NCBI GenBank assembly: GCA_934426285.1
Contig: CAKRYE010000065.1
Coordinates: 1 to 9,442, forward strand
Direction: 5' to 3'
Length of the DNA: 9,442 bases
DNA from: an uncultured Blautia sp.
Lineage (GTDB): Bacteria > Bacillota > Clostridia > Lachnospirales > Lachnospiraceae
A program made the position numbers and the translations under genes. The notes below the pieces were generated by a model. It made no database searches. It had not been told where the DNA came from and saw only the letters and a list, made by a program, of their open reading frames with translations. This document shows, piece by piece, positions 1-5,815 of this stretch; positions within the stretch are counted from its first letter, which is position 1; every line of letters starts with the position of its first letter.

Positions 1-2
1 AT

Positions 3-269
3 GTCCGGAAAGGAATAGGTGATATTATGGGAGGAAAAGTTCTGGAACTGGAATCTGAAAGACTTAAAGCTGAGGGAAAAGCGATTGGACGTGCAGAAGG
101 AGAGGCAATCGGACAGGCGAGAGGTGAGGTGATTGGACAGGTTCAGGGAGAAGCTCGACTTGGAAGTTTAATTACTCGATTGCTTCAGGATCAGAGAACT
201 GAAGAAATCCCGATTGTATCAACAGACGCTAAAAGACGTGAACAGTTATATAAAGAATATAATCTTTAA
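3..269 (+). CDS. C-terminal part of an Rpn/YhgA-like (PD-(D/E)XK nuclease-type) protein, truncated by the window edge
   Basis: The frame is open from the first bases of the window to TAA at 267-269, so this is the tail of a longer protein. The ATG at 27 has no good ribosome binding site and is probably internal. The visible residues hold an imperfect eight-residue repeat, GKAIGRAE, GEAIGQAR, GEVIGQVQ, which is charged and probably helical or coiled. The end, around LYKEYNL, matches the usual finish of Lachnospiraceae Rpn-family proteins. Known of the family: Rpn/YhgA proteins are transposase-like nucleases linked to RecA-independent recombination, with the catalytic core near the N-terminus. 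That core lies outside the window, so activity cannot be judged. The family call rests only on the repeat-rich tail and is moderately sure; the coding call is stronger. Confidence 0.65.
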   Translation, partial: VRKGIGDIMGGKVLELESERLKAEGKAIGRAEGEAIGQARGEVIGQVQGEARLGSLITRLLQDQRTEEIPIVSTDAKRREQLYKEYNL

Positions 270-277
270 GAAAAATG

Positions 278-335
278 ACAGGAGGAAAGGCAGATACCTT
301 TCCTCCTGTTGTCGTCATATATATTTTATTTTTTG
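278..335. terminator. Bidirectional intrinsic terminator between convergent genes
   Basis: A perfect 13-bp stem pairs ACAGGAGGAAAGG (278-290) with 297-309 around a six-base loop (291-296). On the plus strand a T-rich tract follows (321-334). On the minus strand the bases after the stem read TCATTTTTC, also U-rich as RNA. It lies just after the Rpn-like stop (269) and just beyond the stop of the minus-strand gene (343), so it can end transcription from both sides. Confidence 0.85.
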
Positions 336-342
336 AAGTTTA

Positions 343-678
343 TTAGCAAATTACAAGTCCCAATGCCTTGAAAAAACGGTATGAATCTATAAATGCTGCA
401 AGATACAATACGGCATGAGATTCATCATCTATTTCCGTAGATAAATCAATAAAATGATCTACAGCATTTCTGGTTTCCACAGACATCTCTTGGTGGTTCA
501 GCTTTTTCTCGGCTTCATCTGTTTTACTAAGGAGCGATTGATAATATTTATCTCTATTAAGCAAAGAATAATAGGTTTTCTTCATGGCCTCTCCATAGAT
601 TGTCCTGACAAGTTCGTAGATTTCCTCATTTGTAGCACCGCTTTTAATAGCGTCAACCAGTAGTTCATTAGATAACAT
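343..678 (-). CDS. Hypothetical small helical protein, 111 residues
   Basis: I do not recognise this family with certainty. The start is an ATG (676-678) preceded by AGGAGG (686-691 on the plus strand) at 7-base spacing, which makes translation very likely. The protein is soluble, charged and predicted mostly helical, with no signal peptide and no cysteine cluster. An N-terminal helical part (residues 1-30) is followed by a Lys/Glu-rich middle (about 30-65) and a more hydrophobic C-terminal helix ending in FFKALGLVIC. Its size and its final Asp/Tyr/Phe-rich helix recall small uncharacterised proteins of Firmicute mobile elements such as DUF6809, but I cannot claim homology. It is transcribed alone, from a candidate promoter at 732-761 to the terminator at 278-335. 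Whether it is related to the neighbouring xre gene on the same strand is unknown. Confidence 0.75.
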   Translation of the reverse strand: MLSNELLVDAIKSGATNEEIYELVRTIYGEAMKKTYYSLLNRDKYYQSLLSKTDEAEKKLNHQEMSVETRNAVDHFIDLSTEIDDESHAVLYLAAFIDSYRFFKALGLVIC

Positions 679-731
679 TGGCTTACCTCCTCGAATTTTT
701 TATGAAGTTGATGCCACGTCTACTACATTCA

Positions 732-761
732 TTTATAATAGTAAGATTATTTTTATGTCAC
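732..761 (-). promoter_or_regulatory. Candidate sigma-70-type promoter for the 111-residue gene
   Basis: On the minus strand the sequence reads GTGACA (756-761), 18 bases, then TATAAA (732-737). This gives a start near 725 and a leader of roughly 50 bases before the ATG at 678. The -35 matches five of six consensus bases and the -10 matches five of six. The call is based on sequence match and position only. Confidence 0.45.
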
Positions 762-915
762 TCTATGAATAAAAGAGACATATGGTTTTGCTCAAAATAT
801 GTGAATATATTTCCGAGACATGCGTAGGCATGATTTATTTAAGTATTGTTTATAAGGGTATTATATAAACGTAAGGCACCAAGTTATCTTTTGTAGGGTA
901 TATAGCTATAATACT

Positions 916-929
916 TGTAAGAACTTACA
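916..929. repeat. Short perfect dyad TGTAAG-AA-CTTACA, possible operator
   Basis: Two six-base arms flank a two-base centre, the size of a typical phage-type repressor site. The same TGTAAG hexamer occurs at 1399-1404 inside the divergent xre promoter region. No promoter with an obvious target gene lies next to it, so a regulatory role is only a suggestion. Confidence 0.25.
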
Positions 930-1064
930 GTTCTATTATAAAAGATTTTGATGGATTTTGCAAGGAAGAAGAAAATCGAATGTTCTCGAATTGTTATGAT
1001 TTCGAATAAATTTTTATGATGCTATGCGAAACATATCGTAATACATATTGCAAAATCTGACATA

Positions 1065-1349
1065 CTATTGCTTTTCAGAAGAATCTTCAGCAGGAATATA
1101 TTCGATCAGATCATGCAGATTGCAGTCAAGGACATAGCATAAACGTTTCAGTATATCAATATCAAGTCGCTGGATTTTATTATCTCTATAATTTCTTAAC
1201 TGTGTACGCTGCATTTCAGCTCTGAAAGATAACTGATTCAGAGAAATGTTGCGTTCTTCTAATAGTTCTTTCAAATGAATCCTGATCTCACCATAGTCAT
1301 TAGAATTAACAGGAAGCTGGCGTAAAGGGTTTTCTTTTTTTACTCTCAT
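1065..1349 (-). CDS. Xre/Cro-CI family helix-turn-helix transcriptional regulator
   Basis: This 94-residue protein is a single-domain DNA-binding regulator. Residues about 22-83 form a Cro/CI-type five-helix bundle: a first helix (HLKELLEERN), the turn and second helix around ISLNQLSFRAEM (35-46), the recognition helix QRTQLRNYRD (47-56), then IDILKRLCYVLDCNLHDLIEY, the usual end of this fold. There is no ligand or peptidase domain, so any control would act through DNA occupancy alone. The ATG is preceded by AAGGAGG with a rather long spacing of about 10 bases. It is divergent from the zinc-ribbon operon, with overlapping promoters and a palindrome in the 129-base gap, so it probably controls itself and that operon (inference). 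An antitoxin role is possible, but no toxin-like partner is visible. Confidence 0.9.
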   Translation of the reverse strand: MRVKKENPLRQLPVNSNDYGEIRIHLKELLEERNISLNQLSFRAEMQRTQLRNYRDNKIQRLDIDILKRLCYVLDCNLHDLIEYIPAEDSSEKQ

Positions 1350-1374
1350 TAAATGGCTACCTCCTTATATTCTG

Positions 1375-1404
1375 ATTATATTTTTATTATCAGTATATTG
1401 TAAG
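1375..1404 (-). promoter_or_regulatory. Candidate promoter for the xre gene
   Basis: On the minus strand CTTACA (1399-1404) is followed after 18 bases by a consensus TATAAT (1375-1380). The predicted start is near 1368, giving a leader of about 20 bases before the ATG at 1349 that includes the AGGAGG. The -35 bases overlap those of the plus-strand promoter. Confidence 0.6.
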
Positions 1405-1426
1405 ACTGATTTAAATATGGTATATT
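1398..1426 (+). promoter_or_regulatory. Candidate promoter for the zinc-ribbon/membrane/YARHG operon
   Basis: TTGTAA (1398-1403) is followed after 17 bases by TATATT (1421-1426), predicting a start near 1433. That start falls inside the palindrome at 1428-1455, the usual place for a repressor site. The -35 shares five bases with the -35 of the divergent xre promoter. Confidence 0.55.
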
Positions 1427-1427
1427 T

Positions 1428-1455
1428 ATATATGAGCATATATATACTCGTATAT
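1428..1455. promoter_or_regulatory. 28-bp imperfect palindrome, probable operator
   Basis: The sequence is symmetric about 1441/1442 with 12 of 14 positions paired. The arms contain ATATATGAGCATAT and ATATACTCGTATAT. It overlaps the expected transcription start of the operon and lies beside the Xre gene, so the Xre protein is the natural candidate ligand (inference). Part of the symmetry comes from the TA-rich context; the GAG/CTC core at 1434-1436 and 1447-1449 is the informative part. Confidence 0.5.
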
Positions 1456-1478
1456 GCACGGGGAAAGGAGGAAATTAA

Positions 1479-1679
1479 ATGGCTGGAAAGATATGTCCAA
1501 GATGTAGTCAGTATACTTTTTTTGAAACAACTAATGGAAGAAAGTGTACAAAATGCGGTTATACAATGATTGTACCGGCAAACGATGGAAAAGGTGGAAG
1601 AGGACAGAAATGCTCCAATTGTGGTCAGTTTACAGTTTTTAACAACAAATGCAGGAGTTGTGGAGCTATTTATCAGTAG
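1479..1679 (+). CDS. Small protein with two tandem zinc ribbons
   Basis: This 66-residue protein has eight cysteines in four CxxC knuckles: C6-C9 with C23-C26, then C45-C48 with C58-C61. Each half starts in the same way (ICPRCSQYTFF against KCSNCGQFTVF), so the gene arose by an internal duplication of a rubredoxin-like zinc knuckle, with a Gly/Lys-rich linker (35-43). The start is supported by AGGAGG (1466-1471) at 7-base spacing. It is the first gene of the operon behind the Xre-side promoter. Small double ribbons of this kind bind Zn and usually mediate protein or nucleic-acid contacts; no enzymatic motif is present. Its specific job is unknown. The downstream gene remnant and membrane protein suggest a shared locus. 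Confidence 0.85.
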   Translation: MAGKICPRCSQYTFFETTNGRKCTKCGYTMIVPANDGKGGRGQKCSNCGQFTVFNNKCRSCGAIYQ

Positions 1680-1692
1680 AGTGGATATTGAA

Positions 1693-1991
1693 ATGACAGA
1701 TGAACAGAGAGCTAAGTGCCATGCAATTATACATACTGCCAGTGTTGCAACTGCAGGTGTTGGAGGTGGTTTTTCTCAGATTCCAGGAAGTGATAATTTG
1801 GCGATAATACCTATTCAATTGACAATGACTATTTAGGAAAAGTATTTGATATTGAATCAACTGAGACAATTGCAAAAGCAGCAATGGGATCTATAGCTGC
1901 GAGCACTGCTGCTTTGTTAGTTATAAAGCAGCAGTATATTTTTATTATTGATATTATAAGGAAAAGACAAGATTTTGCAACAAGTATGTAG
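1693..1991 (+). pseudogene. Frameshifted remnant of a small Gly/Ala-rich hydrophobic protein
   Basis: The first frame runs from ATG at 1693 for 47 residues (MTDEQRAKCHAIIHTASVAT...) and stops at TAG 1834-1836. In the next frame the same type of protein continues at once from 1836: GKVFDIESTETIAKAAMG..., to TAG at 1989-1991. The two pieces read as one amphipathic Ala/Gly-rich protein, with a Ser/Leu-like pair of codons lost at the junction. A four-base deletion would explain this. From memory, related intact proteins share the QRAKCHAIIH opening and continue through glycine-rich hydrophobic segments, loosely like DUF697/YcjF-type membrane-associated proteins. That assignment is weak. The last 20 or so residues look unlike the family, so the C-terminus is probably also lost. 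There is no strong ribosome binding site before 1693, only proximity to the zinc-ribbon stop. Confidence 0.55.
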
Positions 1992-1992
1992 G

Positions 1993-1998
1993 AAAGGA
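1993..1998 (+). promoter_or_regulatory. Ribosome binding site that fixes the start of the 526-residue membrane protein
   Basis: AAAGGA lies 6 bases before the ATG at 2005. The longer reading from TTG at 1975 would place this site inside the coding sequence and has no site of its own. The ATG is therefore preferred. Confidence 0.6.
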
Positions 1999-2004
1999 AA
2001 AAAT

Positions 2005-3585
2005 ATGGAAAAGAAGTATCTTTTTTTTCAAAAATGTCCATTGAATATTAGGAAGATATTGGACTTGGCTATATATATTATAGCATTGAGTATAGGAATA
2101 ATTATAATGTTACAAGTACTCTTGAAAGGGTATATAGTTATATGCAATTACTGGGATATGGGAATTGTAAGTATGATAACACTGTTTTTAGATGGTATAT
2201 CACAAATTAAACTATTATGTTTTTTTCCACTTTTGGATTTTTTGGATACGTTAATATGTTCTGAAACGTATCAAAAAGTTACCAATAGCAATAAGGCTAA
2301 ATATATTTCCGTTTATTTGGTAGGAACTATTCATGTGTTTTTTATTTTATACTCATTAAGTGCAAAAACTTTAGATATAACATATGGATTGGCAGGAATA
2401 GGCCTATTGACATTTAAGTACTTTATATATAGTTTTGCACAGGATATACTGTTAATAATTACTATTGTAGCTGAAACAAGGTATCTTCTAAAGTTAAATG
2501 TAAAATTGGTTGATAAGGGATGGCGAAGCTATTTAAAATTATTTTTCGAATTAGTAGGAATATCACAAAATTTAATTGATTTACATGAAGAAGAGGAAGT
2601 AAAAAATCAAGATATAGCAAATACAGATGAAATAGAAGATTCTTCATCTGTATTTGAAGTGGGAAATTTTGAACCAGCTTTAATATTTTTTATTATTCCT
2701 TTTATGATATTTGGGTTGATAAAAAATGATGTAGAAAGAGATTTAGGAAGTATATATGCCAATGAAAATTACAATATTGAGTTTGAACAAGACACAGATG
2801 ATGAAAATGCTTCGGAAGATGAGTCGTTAATAGAAGAAAACAAAGAAGGCAATACGTTAGATTCTGATGTCGGAAATGATACATATTCTCAATCTGAGAA
2901 TGAGAAAACAAATGATACAGAGGATAGTTCTGCAACAGCTTCCGAATACACGATATATGGGTATTATATGGCTCAAAATGGCGATGAAATTTATTTAAAT
3001 GATAGCTCAGAAGTTTCGGATAATGGAACAGATTTTGTGGCTGAAATGGGTGTACTGTCAGGAACCCAGTATCAATGGTCAGGATATATTGCTGATATGT
3101 CTGCGAATCCAATTCAAGTACTGTCTAAAAGTGAGAAAGTAGTGGCGTTAATTACACCTGCTGAGGATGGAATATTTGTTGAGTTTTGTAATAGTTCTAA
3201 TAGTCAAAAAGTTTGGTATAATAAAGAAACAGAAAATGAAGTAACAGATCAAAATGCAGACAGTTTTATTGGCGCGATGGGACAATATATAAGTACCAGT
3301 GGTGGTACAGAGAACTATGTCAACATGGAGATATATGATTCTGGAAACGGTAGCATTAATATTACTTTTAAGTCTATGACGCATGACGGCGTTATTTCTG
3401 CACAAGGGAAAATAACAGGGAGCGATACTGTAGAGGCAGATTGGAATAATGTACATTTTACTTTGGAGTGGACAGACGCGGGAAATGTTCTTGTTACGAG
3501 AGAGGGAAGTACAGGATACTCGGATTTTGATAATTTTACAGAGTATGAAACATTTATTAATAATTCCTATTATCAAGTAGGATAA
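2005..3585 (+). CDS. Multi-pass membrane protein with acidic linker and beta-rich C-terminal domain
   Basis: I do not recognise a named family for this 526-residue protein. Hydrophobic segments at about 17-40, 52-80, 100-118, 123-143 and 145-160 form an N-terminal membrane domain. A further segment lies at about 223-240 after a Glu-rich loop (194-212). Residues 255-312 are a low-complexity acidic linker rich in Asp, Glu, Asn and Ser. The C-terminal part (about 313-526) is rich in Gly, Asn, Thr and aromatic residues in a beta pattern, ending with a repeat-like LEWTDAGNVLVTREG strand pair. A plausible topology puts this last domain outside the cell, tethered by the linker (inference). The gene follows the pseudogene remnant with no room for a new promoter and precedes the secreted YARHG gene by 56 bases, so the two probably act together at the envelope. 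No catalytic motif is visible. Confidence 0.85.
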   Translation: MEKKYLFFQKCPLNIRKILDLAIYIIALSIGIIIMLQVLLKGYIVICNYWDMGIVSMITLFLDGISQIKLLCFFPLLDFLDTLICSETYQKVTNSNKAKYISVYLVGTIHVFFILYSLSAKTLDITYGLAGIGLLTFKYFIYSFAQDILLIITIVAETRYLLKLNVKLVDKGWRSYLKLFFELVGISQNLIDLHEEEEVKNQDIANTDEIEDSSSVFEVGNFEPALIFFIIPFMIFGLIKNDVERDLGSIYANENYNIEFEQDTDDENASEDESLIEENKEGNTLDSDVGNDTYSQSENEKTNDTEDSSATASEYTIYGYYMAQNGDEIYLNDSSEVSDNGTDFVAEMGVLSGTQYQWSGYIADMSANPIQVLSKSEKVVALITPAEDGIFVEFCNSSNSQKVWYNKETENEVTDQNADSFIGAMGQYISTSGGTENYVNMEIYDSGNGSINITFKSMTHDGVISAQGKITGSDTVEADWNNVHFTLEWTDAGNVLVTREGSTGYSDFDNFTEYETFINNSYYQVG

Positions 3586-3597
3586 ATAAAAATATGT

Positions 3598-3620
3598 TAG
3601 TATTATAATAAAGAATACTA
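3598..3620. repeat. Small inverted repeat between the membrane-protein and YARHG genes
   Basis: TAGTATT (3598-3604) pairs with AATACTA (3614-3620) across nine bases. It is too AT-rich and lacks the T-run needed for a terminator. It could affect processing or relative expression of the two genes, or be chance in AT-rich DNA. Confidence 0.3.
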
Positions 3621-3641
3621 TTATACAAGGAGAAGGATGAA

Positions 3642-4949
3642 ATGAAGAAAAAAATTATCGGATTTTTTATGGCGGCAATATTGCTAGTTGGACAAAATGA
3701 AATGCTTGTTTGGGCTACAGATTTTGATACAGAACAGTCTGATTCCGGTGCAGGACAGGCAGATGATGAATCAATTATAACTGGTTCATTACCAACAGAC
3801 CCGGATGCATATTTGATTGCAGACAGCGCAACAAGAGCAATTTCTGCTGATGAAGTGGGATCTTTTGACAAGAGTTTGTTAAAAATGTCTATTAAAGAGA
3901 TATATGCTCGGCGTGGGGTTCGATTTAGTGATGCAGATGTACAGGCATATTTTGCAGGTAAAAGCTGGTATGTGGGAACCATAGATGAAGCAGATTTCAG
4001 TGATGATATGCTAAATAATGTGGAAAGGCAGAATATATCCATTTTGAATGAATGCATAGAAAATTATTCGGAAGATGCTTCCGGTGATAGTGAGTATGAA
4101 GACTTATATAATGCGAATACCATAGAAGATCTAGAGGATTATGTTGGAGAAAAGGTTATTTGCAGCGGAAGATTAATTGCTAATAATGTAAGTGCATTTT
4201 CTGTAGAAGTCTGGGGACCGCAAATGCCTTATGTTACAGTAAATTATGATCCAGATAAATATGATAAGACATTAGATAATCAGGGGATATCAGAACATCC
4301 TATTTCTGTAACTGTATGGGGGACTTTGACAACCGGAGGAAATGCACCACAAATTGATATGGAACATATATTTATGGGCGGCAATGATTCAGGAAAGGCA
4401 AGTGCCAGATTAGTAGATTATGATTATTTCACAGGAGATTGGCCAGAAAATATAGGAGAAATTGTGAAATGTATTGGCATTTTCAGAATGGATAGCAGAT
4501 GGCAGGCGTGGGACAGAAGTACTTCAGATCAGGAATTTTTGGAAAGTTTTTGTAATAGTCCTCAGGATGATCAAACATATTTGTCTTCAGGAAATAAATT
4601 TGATTATTTAAATCTTTCATATGATTTTAGTGCAATAGGGGAAGTGTCTATTAATGGAATTACCACGTCACAAAGTTTTGCTAATACACCGGTTGCAGTA
4701 TACGGCAGCATGGTAAATACTGGGATTATGTGTGTAGAATACATAGAACCATTGCCAAAGAGCCAGTGGACTCCGGAAATAGAAAGTATGAATGAAGTGA
4801 CAGATATGATATTGTCTCAAAAAGATGAATATATAAGAAATGATTTATTAGAGAATTGGGGATTCCTTTTTGATGAGGATGATTCATATGAAGAGGATGA
4901 TCCTTACGAAGAGGATGATTCATATGAAGAGGATGATTCTTACGAATAA
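3642..4949 (+). CDS. Secreted YARHG-domain protein with duplicated OB-like domain and acidic repeat tail
   Basis: The 435-residue protein starts with a signal peptide (MKKK, hydrophobic 5-18, likely cleavage after VWA near 25). Residues about 55-138 are a YARHG domain: a DSATRAISADEV lead-in, IYARRGVRF (the family's YARHG motif, here YARRG at 88-92), the KSWY block at 107-110 and the closing ERQNISILNE. The domain is known from extracellular bacterial proteins; its function is not established. Two related beta modules follow, about 160-245 and 265-370. Both open with a GE-x-V-x-C-x-G pattern and close with a V-x-V-x-G strand, which suggests an OB-like duplication. The tail has four EDDSYE-type repeats (412-435). 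AAGGAG (3627-3632) at 9-base spacing supports the start. It is the last gene of the operon, before the terminator at 5005. Confidence 0.9.
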   Translation: MKKKIIGFFMAAILLVGQNEMLVWATDFDTEQSDSGAGQADDESIITGSLPTDPDAYLIADSATRAISADEVGSFDKSLLKMSIKEIYARRGVRFSDADVQAYFAGKSWYVGTIDEADFSDDMLNNVERQNISILNECIENYSEDASGDSEYEDLYNANTIEDLEDYVGEKVICSGRLIANNVSAFSVEVWGPQMPYVTVNYDPDKYDKTLDNQGISEHPISVTVWGTLTTGGNAPQIDMEHIFMGGNDSGKASARLVDYDYFTGDWPENIGEIVKCIGIFRMDSRWQAWDRSTSDQEFLESFCNSPQDDQTYLSSGNKFDYLNLSYDFSAIGEVSINGITTSQSFANTPVAVYGSMVNTGIMCVEYIEPLPKSQWTPEIESMNEVTDMILSQKDEYIRNDLLENWGFLFDEDDSYEEDDPYEEDDSYEEDDSYE

Positions 4950-4989
4950 GATGGTTCTTATGAAGGATAATTCTTACAATGAAGATGAT
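4875..4989 (+). repeat. 18-bp tandem repeat encoding EDDSYE, continuing past the stop codon
   Basis: Four in-frame 18-base units (4875-4946) encode EDDSYE, EDDPYE, EDDSYE and EDDSYE. The array does not end at the TAA (4947-4949). A fifth unit (TAA GAT GGT TCT TAT GAA, 4947-4964) follows in the same frame, then after one extra base GAT AAT TCT TAC AAT and GAA GAT GAT TGA (4966-4992) resemble further units. The protein once probably had a longer acidic tail ending near 4992. Confidence 0.75.
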
Positions 4990-5004
4990 TGAAAAATAAA
5001 TGAT

Positions 5005-5039
5005 ACCGGATTGGGCAGAACAGTTCAATCCGGTTTTTT
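5005..5039 (+). terminator. Intrinsic terminator of the YARHG operon
   Basis: ACCGGATTG (5005-5013) pairs perfectly with CAATCCGGT (5026-5034) around a 12-base loop, followed by a run of six T. It ends the operon and separates it from the Uma2 promoter that begins three bases later. The sequence closely resembles the hairpin at 5768-5803. Confidence 0.85.
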
Positions 5040-5041
5040 CG

Positions 5042-5070
5042 TTGATTATTCTAAGGCAATCGACTATAAT
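5042..5070 (+). promoter_or_regulatory. Near-consensus promoter of the Uma2 gene
   Basis: TTGATT (5042-5047), a 17-base spacer and a perfect TATAAT (5065-5070) predict a start near 5077 and a leader of about 28 bases. It is the best sigma-70-type promoter in the window, so the Uma2 gene is probably expressed independently of the upstream operon. Confidence 0.75.
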
Positions 5071-5104
5071 ACAACTATAGAAAGCAGGAAGGGAGCGTGA
5101 TAAC

Positions 5105-5647
5105 ATGGCTTTACCAAAAGAGCATACTTATACAATAGATGATATTTATGCACTTCCAGATGGCGAACGTGCAGAGCTGATTAATGGACAGATTTATTAT
5201 ATGGCACCACCGAGCAGAAAACATCAGGATTTATCCATGGAGCTTTCCGGTACTATCAGAGAGTATATACGTTCCCATAAAGGCAACTGCAAGGTATATG
5301 CGGCTCCATTTGCAGTATATCTGGATGAAACATCTGATACCTATGTTGAACCGGATATTTCCGTGATCTGCGATAAGAATAAGCTGGATGATCGGGGATG
5401 CAAAGGCGCTCCGGACTGGATTATCGAGATTGTTTCTCCGTCCAGTAAACAGCTTGATTATCTTATAAAATTGCTGAAATATCAGGCAGCAGGTGTCAGG
5501 GAATACTGGATTGTAGATCCGATGAAGAATCGGACAATTGTATATAACTTTGAGCATAACAGTATTGATGAATATTCTTTTGAAGATACTGTACCGACAG
5601 CAATATACAAGGATTTGTCTATTGATTTTAAAAATCTGGATTTATGA
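5105..5647 (+). CDS. Uma2 family (DUF820) PD-(D/E)XK nuclease-fold protein
   Basis: The 180-residue length is normal for the family. Visible landmarks are the N-terminal AELINGQIYYMAPPS segment (23-37, with E24), the core strand VEPDISVIC (81-89, D84), then DWIIEIVSPSS (104-114, E108) and the KYQAAGVREYWIVDP block (125-139). D84 and E108 are the expected metal-site acids of the restriction-endonuclease-like fold. The lysine usual in a classical ExK is replaced (E-I-V), as is common in Uma2. Known: the family is very abundant in cyanobacteria and scattered in Firmicutes, is annotated as endonuclease-like, and its biological role is unclear. AGGAAGGGAG (5086-5095) precedes the ATG. The gene is monocistronic with its own promoter and sits between two similar terminators. 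Base composition is slightly more GC-rich than its neighbours, consistent with separate arrival. Confidence 0.92.
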   Translation: MALPKEHTYTIDDIYALPDGERAELINGQIYYMAPPSRKHQDLSMELSGTIREYIRSHKGNCKVYAAPFAVYLDETSDTYVEPDISVICDKNKLDDRGCKGAPDWIIEIVSPSSKQLDYLIKLLKYQAAGVREYWIVDPMKNRTIVYNFEHNSIDEYSFEDTVPTAIYKDLSIDFKNLDL

Positions 5648-5732
5648 GCATTATGACAGATTATAATAATGCTTATCTAAGTTGGATACACATGAAAAAA
5701 TAATGGCCGTAGAGACATGCTATCTCTGCGGC
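5647..5732 (+). other. Two weak hairpins downstream of the Uma2 stop
   Basis: AGCATTAT (5647-5654) pairs with ATAATGCT (5666-5673) right at the stop codon. GCCGTAGAGA (5706-5715) pairs with TCTCTGCGGC (5723-5732) with one G-T wobble, and an A-run lies just upstream. Neither is followed by a clear T-run. The second resembles a decayed terminator. The stronger hairpin at 5768 would back them up. Confidence 0.45.
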
Positions 5733-5767
5733 AGTATTATATGGAAAATGGTAGTAATAAAAAAATG

Positions 5768-5804
5768 ATACCGGATTGAGCATGATAAAACTCAATCCGG
5801 TATT
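5768..5804. terminator. Bidirectional terminator between the Uma2 gene and the HTH gene
   Basis: A perfect 13-bp stem joins ATACCGGATTGAG (5768-5780) and CTCAATCCGGTAT (5791-5803) around a 10-base loop. TTTT follows on the plus strand, and the minus strand continues into a run of seven T (complement of 5759-5765). It serves the Uma2 gene from the left and the minus-strand HTH gene, which ends at 5816, from the right. Stem and flanks match the terminator at 5005-5039. Confidence 0.85.
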
Positions 5805-5815
5805 TTGCGTTACTA

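Larger units (their letters stand above)
679..1064. other. Gene-free AT-rich interval between two minus-strand genes
   Basis: No frame here has a plausible start plus ribosome binding site. Apart from the promoter at 732-761 I see short AT-rich dyads only: an imperfect one at 779-800 (ACATA...TATGT with TTTTG/CAAAA inside), GTTTATA/TATAAAC at 848-854 and 864-870, a perfect 10-bp palindrome TATAGCTATA at 901-910, and TGTAAG-AA-CTTACA at 916-929. The hexamer TCGAAT or its close variant occurs three times between 976 and 1007. No strong terminator is visible downstream of xre, so its message may run on into this interval. Confidence 0.6.

Noticed and set aside
1065..1679. Toxin-antitoxin pair made of the Xre and zinc-ribbon proteins
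   Set aside because: The genes are divergent with separate promoters, and the double ribbon has no toxin-like catalytic motif. A regulator plus target operon is simpler.
1570..1836. A longer reading of the frameshifted gene from an ATG inside the zinc-ribbon gene
   Set aside because: The first 41 codons are an out-of-frame shadow of the zinc-ribbon sequence. Recognisable protein begins only at 1693.
2702..3112. Minus-strand open frame inside the membrane-protein gene
   Set aside because: Composition is a His/Leu/Tyr-rich mirror of an acidic, AT-rich coding strand, with no start signal.
4726..5106. Minus-strand open frame opposite the end of the YARHG gene and the Uma2 promoter
   Set aside because: It reads the complement of the acidic repeat (giving a His/Leu/Pro-rich product) and crosses a terminator and promoter on the other strand; no ribosome binding site.
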